The notes under the pieces are model-generated. The model did not search any database. It was not told the origin of the DNA and worked only from the letters and a program-made list of their open reading frames with translations. Below, piece after piece: positions 5,905 through 7,771 of a DNA stretch of 7,771 bases. The DNA is from Gammaproteobacteria bacterium. GTDB lineage: Bacteria; Pseudomonadota; Gammaproteobacteria; SZUA-229. The stretch is from positions 1-7,771 of the forward strand of contig JAASSE010000034.1 in assembly GCA_021768055.1 (NCBI GenBank), given 5' to 3'. Position 1 is the first letter of the stretch, and each line of letters opens with the position of its first letter. Both the position numbers and the translations under genes were made by a program.

Positions 5905-6444
5905 ATGAAAACTGAAAATGACAAGCTAATCGAGCCTATTGCTGCTCGCTTCGAGCAACAGGTCATATCCGCAACCAGCGAGTTGATCCAGCGGGCCAGT
6001 GAAATATTCGGTCAGCAGTTTCCGAAAATACCCGTGTTATTTGACCTCAAGGGACGTGCCGCCGGCATGTACAAGGTGCAGCGGCAACAACGCCTCATCC
6101 GCTATAACCCGTATATTTTTGCCAAGTATTTCAGTGACAACCTGAATACAACCGTGCCGCACGAAGTCGCCCACTACGTAACTGACCTGATGTACGGGCT
6201 GCGTCATATCAAACCGCACGGCCCCGAATGGAAACAGGTGATGCTGTCGCTGGGCGCTGATCCGGTCGCGACAGGCAGTTATGACCTCACCGGCATACCC
6301 CTGCGCAGGCAGCACCGCCACGATTACCGCTGTGCCTGCAGCACCCACCAGATCAGCACCATCCGCCACAATAAAATCCGTAACGGCAAGGCCAGCTATT
6401 ACTGCCGTTATTGCAAATCCACGCTCGAATCCGTCGATCATTAA
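5905..6444 (+). CDS. SprT-like zinc metallopeptidase-family protein
   Basis: A 179-residue SprT/Spartan-type protein. The metal-binding signature is H86-E87-V-A-H90 (HEVAHYV), with H105 in KPHGPEWK as likely third ligand, matching the family's HExxH...H pattern. A C-terminal zinc ribbon follows: C143 and C145 (YRCACSTHQ), then C167 and C170 (YYCRYCKSTL); the first pair is C-x-C. Eukaryotic Spartan degrades DNA-protein crosslinks; bacterial SprT proteins are poorly characterised, so the role here is open. No signal peptide or membrane segment is present, implying a cytoplasmic protein. The ATG at 5905 has only a weak GGCGG upstream. Co-transcribed with the HIT gene in all likelihood. Confidence 0.9.
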   Translation: MKTENDKLIEPIAARFEQQVISATSELIQRASEIFGQQFPKIPVLFDLKGRAAGMYKVQRQQRLIRYNPYIFAKYFSDNLNTTVPHEVAHYVTDLMYGLRHIKPHGPEWKQVMLSLGADPVATGSYDLTGIPLRRQHRHDYRCACSTHQISTIRHNKIRNGKASYYCRYCKSTLESVDH

Positions 6445-6460
6445 AAAATTTCGATTGATT

Positions 6461-6488
6461 TAACCCTTTTCTGCTCCCCCGGCGTTTA
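6461..6488 (+). promoter_or_regulatory. Possible ECF-sigma promoter of the VWA lipoprotein gene
   Basis: TAACCCTTTT (6461-6470) followed by CGTTTA (6483-6488) resembles the ECF pattern of an AACC -35 element and a CGTCTA -10 element, with 17 bp between AACC and CGTTTA. The -10 differs at one base. The leader to the ATG would be about 30 nt. This is pattern recognition only; no sigma factor gene is in view. Confidence 0.35.
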
Positions 6489-6522
6489 CCTGTATGAGAC
6501 CAACTAAACGCTGGAGATTGCC

Positions 6523-7771
6523 ATGCATAACAACTACCGAATTTCGCCGCCACGGGCTGCGCTGACAGCCATCATAACTACCGCCGTGCTGCTGGCCTGC
6601 ACGCCCTCCCAGCAACAGGGCAACAACCAGGTTGAGCCGTTGCCGTTACCCGCGGAGAAAACCAGTATCGTCGCGGAAGACGCCGCCAGCCCGACTACCG
6701 TCGGCAAACTGACGCAGCCAGTGGCGGCAATGGAGGAATCACTGAAAAGACGGGAGCTGCTGGCACAACCCGGCCGTATCGCTCACGATCAGCAGGCCAT
6801 ATCGCTGCCCTCTAGCTATGCCGCGAAATCCCTGCAATCGATCCGGGCACCGAGTGAACCGATTGACCGGGAAAACTATCAGCACTTTGACGACAACCGC
6901 ATCAAGCTGGTTGCGGAGGCACCCGTTTCCACATTCAGCATCGACGTTGACACCGGCTCCTACAGCAATGTTCGCCGCATGATCAATAACGGCCAGCTGC
7001 CGCGTGAAGATGCAGTTCGCGTGGAAGAACTGATCAACTATTTTTCCTACAACTATCCCCTGCCGGACAAGCGTGCAACACCTTTTGCGGTCACTACTGA
7101 AGTCGGCGTTACACCATGGAACCCGGACACGCACCTGGTGCACATTGGTATCAAGGGGTTCGACGTCAAGCGCGACAAACTACCGGCTTCCAACCTCGTG
7201 TTCCTGGTCGATGTATCAGGTTCGATGAAATCAGCCGACAAACTGGGTTTACTCAAGTCCGCACTCAAGCTGCTGGGCAAGCAGATGCGCGCCGAAGACC
7301 GCATTTCGATCGTCGTTTATGCCGGTGCCAGCGGTGTGGTGCTGGAACCGGTTGCGGGCAATGAAACCGCGAAGATCAACCAGGCACTGGATGGCTTGAC
7401 TGCGGGCGGTCGCACCAACGGCGCCGCCGGTATCCGTTCCGCTTACCAGCTCGCACAGCAATCATTCATCGAGGACGGCATCAATCGCGTGATACTGGCG
7501 ACCGATGGTGATTTCAATGTCGGCACTGTCAACTTCGAGGCTCTCAAGGATCTGATCGAGGAAAAACGCAAGAGCGGGATATCATTGACAACACTCGGTT
7601 TTGGTACAGGCAATTACAATGACCACTTGATGGAACAGCTGGCCGATGCCGGCAACGGTAATTACGCCTACATCGATACCCTGAACGAAGCGCAGAAGGT
7701 ACTGGTCGATGAAATGAGTTCCACCCTCAACACCATCGCCAAAGACGTTAAGATCCAGGTCGAGTTCAACC
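6523..7771 (+). CDS. VWA-domain lipoprotein, YfbK type (3' end cut by window edge)
   Basis: The first 416 codons of a von Willebrand factor A protein. The N-terminus is a lipoprotein signal (AALTAIITTAVLLAC) with lipobox LLAC and lipidation at C26, so the protein is predicted membrane-anchored. A low-complexity linker follows to about residue 120. Then comes the conserved pre-VWA segment (FSIDVDTGSYSNVRRMINNGQLP, VEELINYFSYNYP). The VWA domain from about 222 carries a complete metal-ion-dependent adhesion site: D230-V-S232-G-S234, T298 (GGRTNG) and D328 (LATDGDFN). Such sites bind divalent metal and protein partners; the role of this family is unknown. A C-terminal domain of the DUF3520 type is expected beyond the edge. 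GGAG (6513-6516) six bases before the ATG supports the start. Confidence 0.93.
   Translation, partial: MHNNYRISPPRAALTAIITTAVLLACTPSQQQGNNQVEPLPLPAEKTSIVAEDAASPTTVGKLTQPVAAMEESLKRRELLAQPGRIAHDQQAISLPSSYAAKSLQSIRAPSEPIDRENYQHFDDNRIKLVAEAPVSTFSIDVDTGSYSNVRRMINNGQLPREDAVRVEELINYFSYNYPLPDKRATPFAVTTEVGVTPWNPDTHLVHIGIKGFDVKRDKLPASNLVFLVDVSGSMKSADKLGLLKSALKLLGKQMRAEDRISIVVYAGASGVVLEPVAGNETAKINQALDGLTAGGRTNGAAGIRSAYQLAQQSFIEDGINRVILATDGDFNVGTVNFEALKDLIEEKRKSGISLTTLGFGTGNYNDHLMEQLADAGNGNYAYIDTLNEAQKVLVDEMSSTLNTIAKDVKIQVEFN

Noticed and set aside
6739..7143. Minus-strand open frame within the VWA lipoprotein gene
   Set aside because: Antisense to a gene with a complete lipobox and metal-binding motif; no start signals or family match.

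Overview
The window looks like chromosomal DNA of a gammaproteobacterium. The main support is a ferredoxin/flavodoxin-NADP reductase that lines up closely with the Escherichia coli Fpr type, together with a DsrC/TusE-family sulfur-relay paralogue, a COQ9/TetR-like protein and an SprT-type protease. The DsrC-like gene makes a sulfur-metabolising lineage (for example a Chromatiales-type sulfur oxidiser) plausible, but one paralogue cannot prove it. No tRNA, rRNA, CRISPR array, insertion sequence or phage gene was seen.

Layout. Positions 1-970 (minus) hold most of a radical SAM enzyme, AmrS, whose C-terminus runs off the left edge. Diverging from it across about 124 bp are amrB (MEMO1 family) and amrA (AMMECR1 family), which complete the three-gene 'AmmeMemoRadiSam' set of unknown function. 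A TetR-fold/COQ9-like gene follows amrA after 9 bp, so the rightward operon is amrB-amrA-tetR-like. Next comes a monocistronic DsrC-like gene with a good sigma-70 promoter and a strong hairpin behind it. It keeps the first conserved C-terminal cysteine but has serine at the second.

The hairpin also separates this gene from a convergent minus-strand pair, fpr and an EamA-type ten-helix transporter. Diverging from fpr is a plus-strand pair: a HIT-domain protein with a TTG start and an SprT-like zinc metalloprotein. The right edge holds the first 416 codons of a von Willebrand factor A lipoprotein of the YfbK type, preceded by a possible ECF-sigma promoter.

The strongest candidate for under-described biology is the AmmeMemoRadiSam locus: two divergent transcription units sharing a small control region with inverted repeats, and a linked TetR/COQ9-like fourth gene. 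The second is the DsrC-like protein with the Cys-to-Ser change and a short C-terminal tail. The other genes look like ordinary housekeeping or accessory genes.
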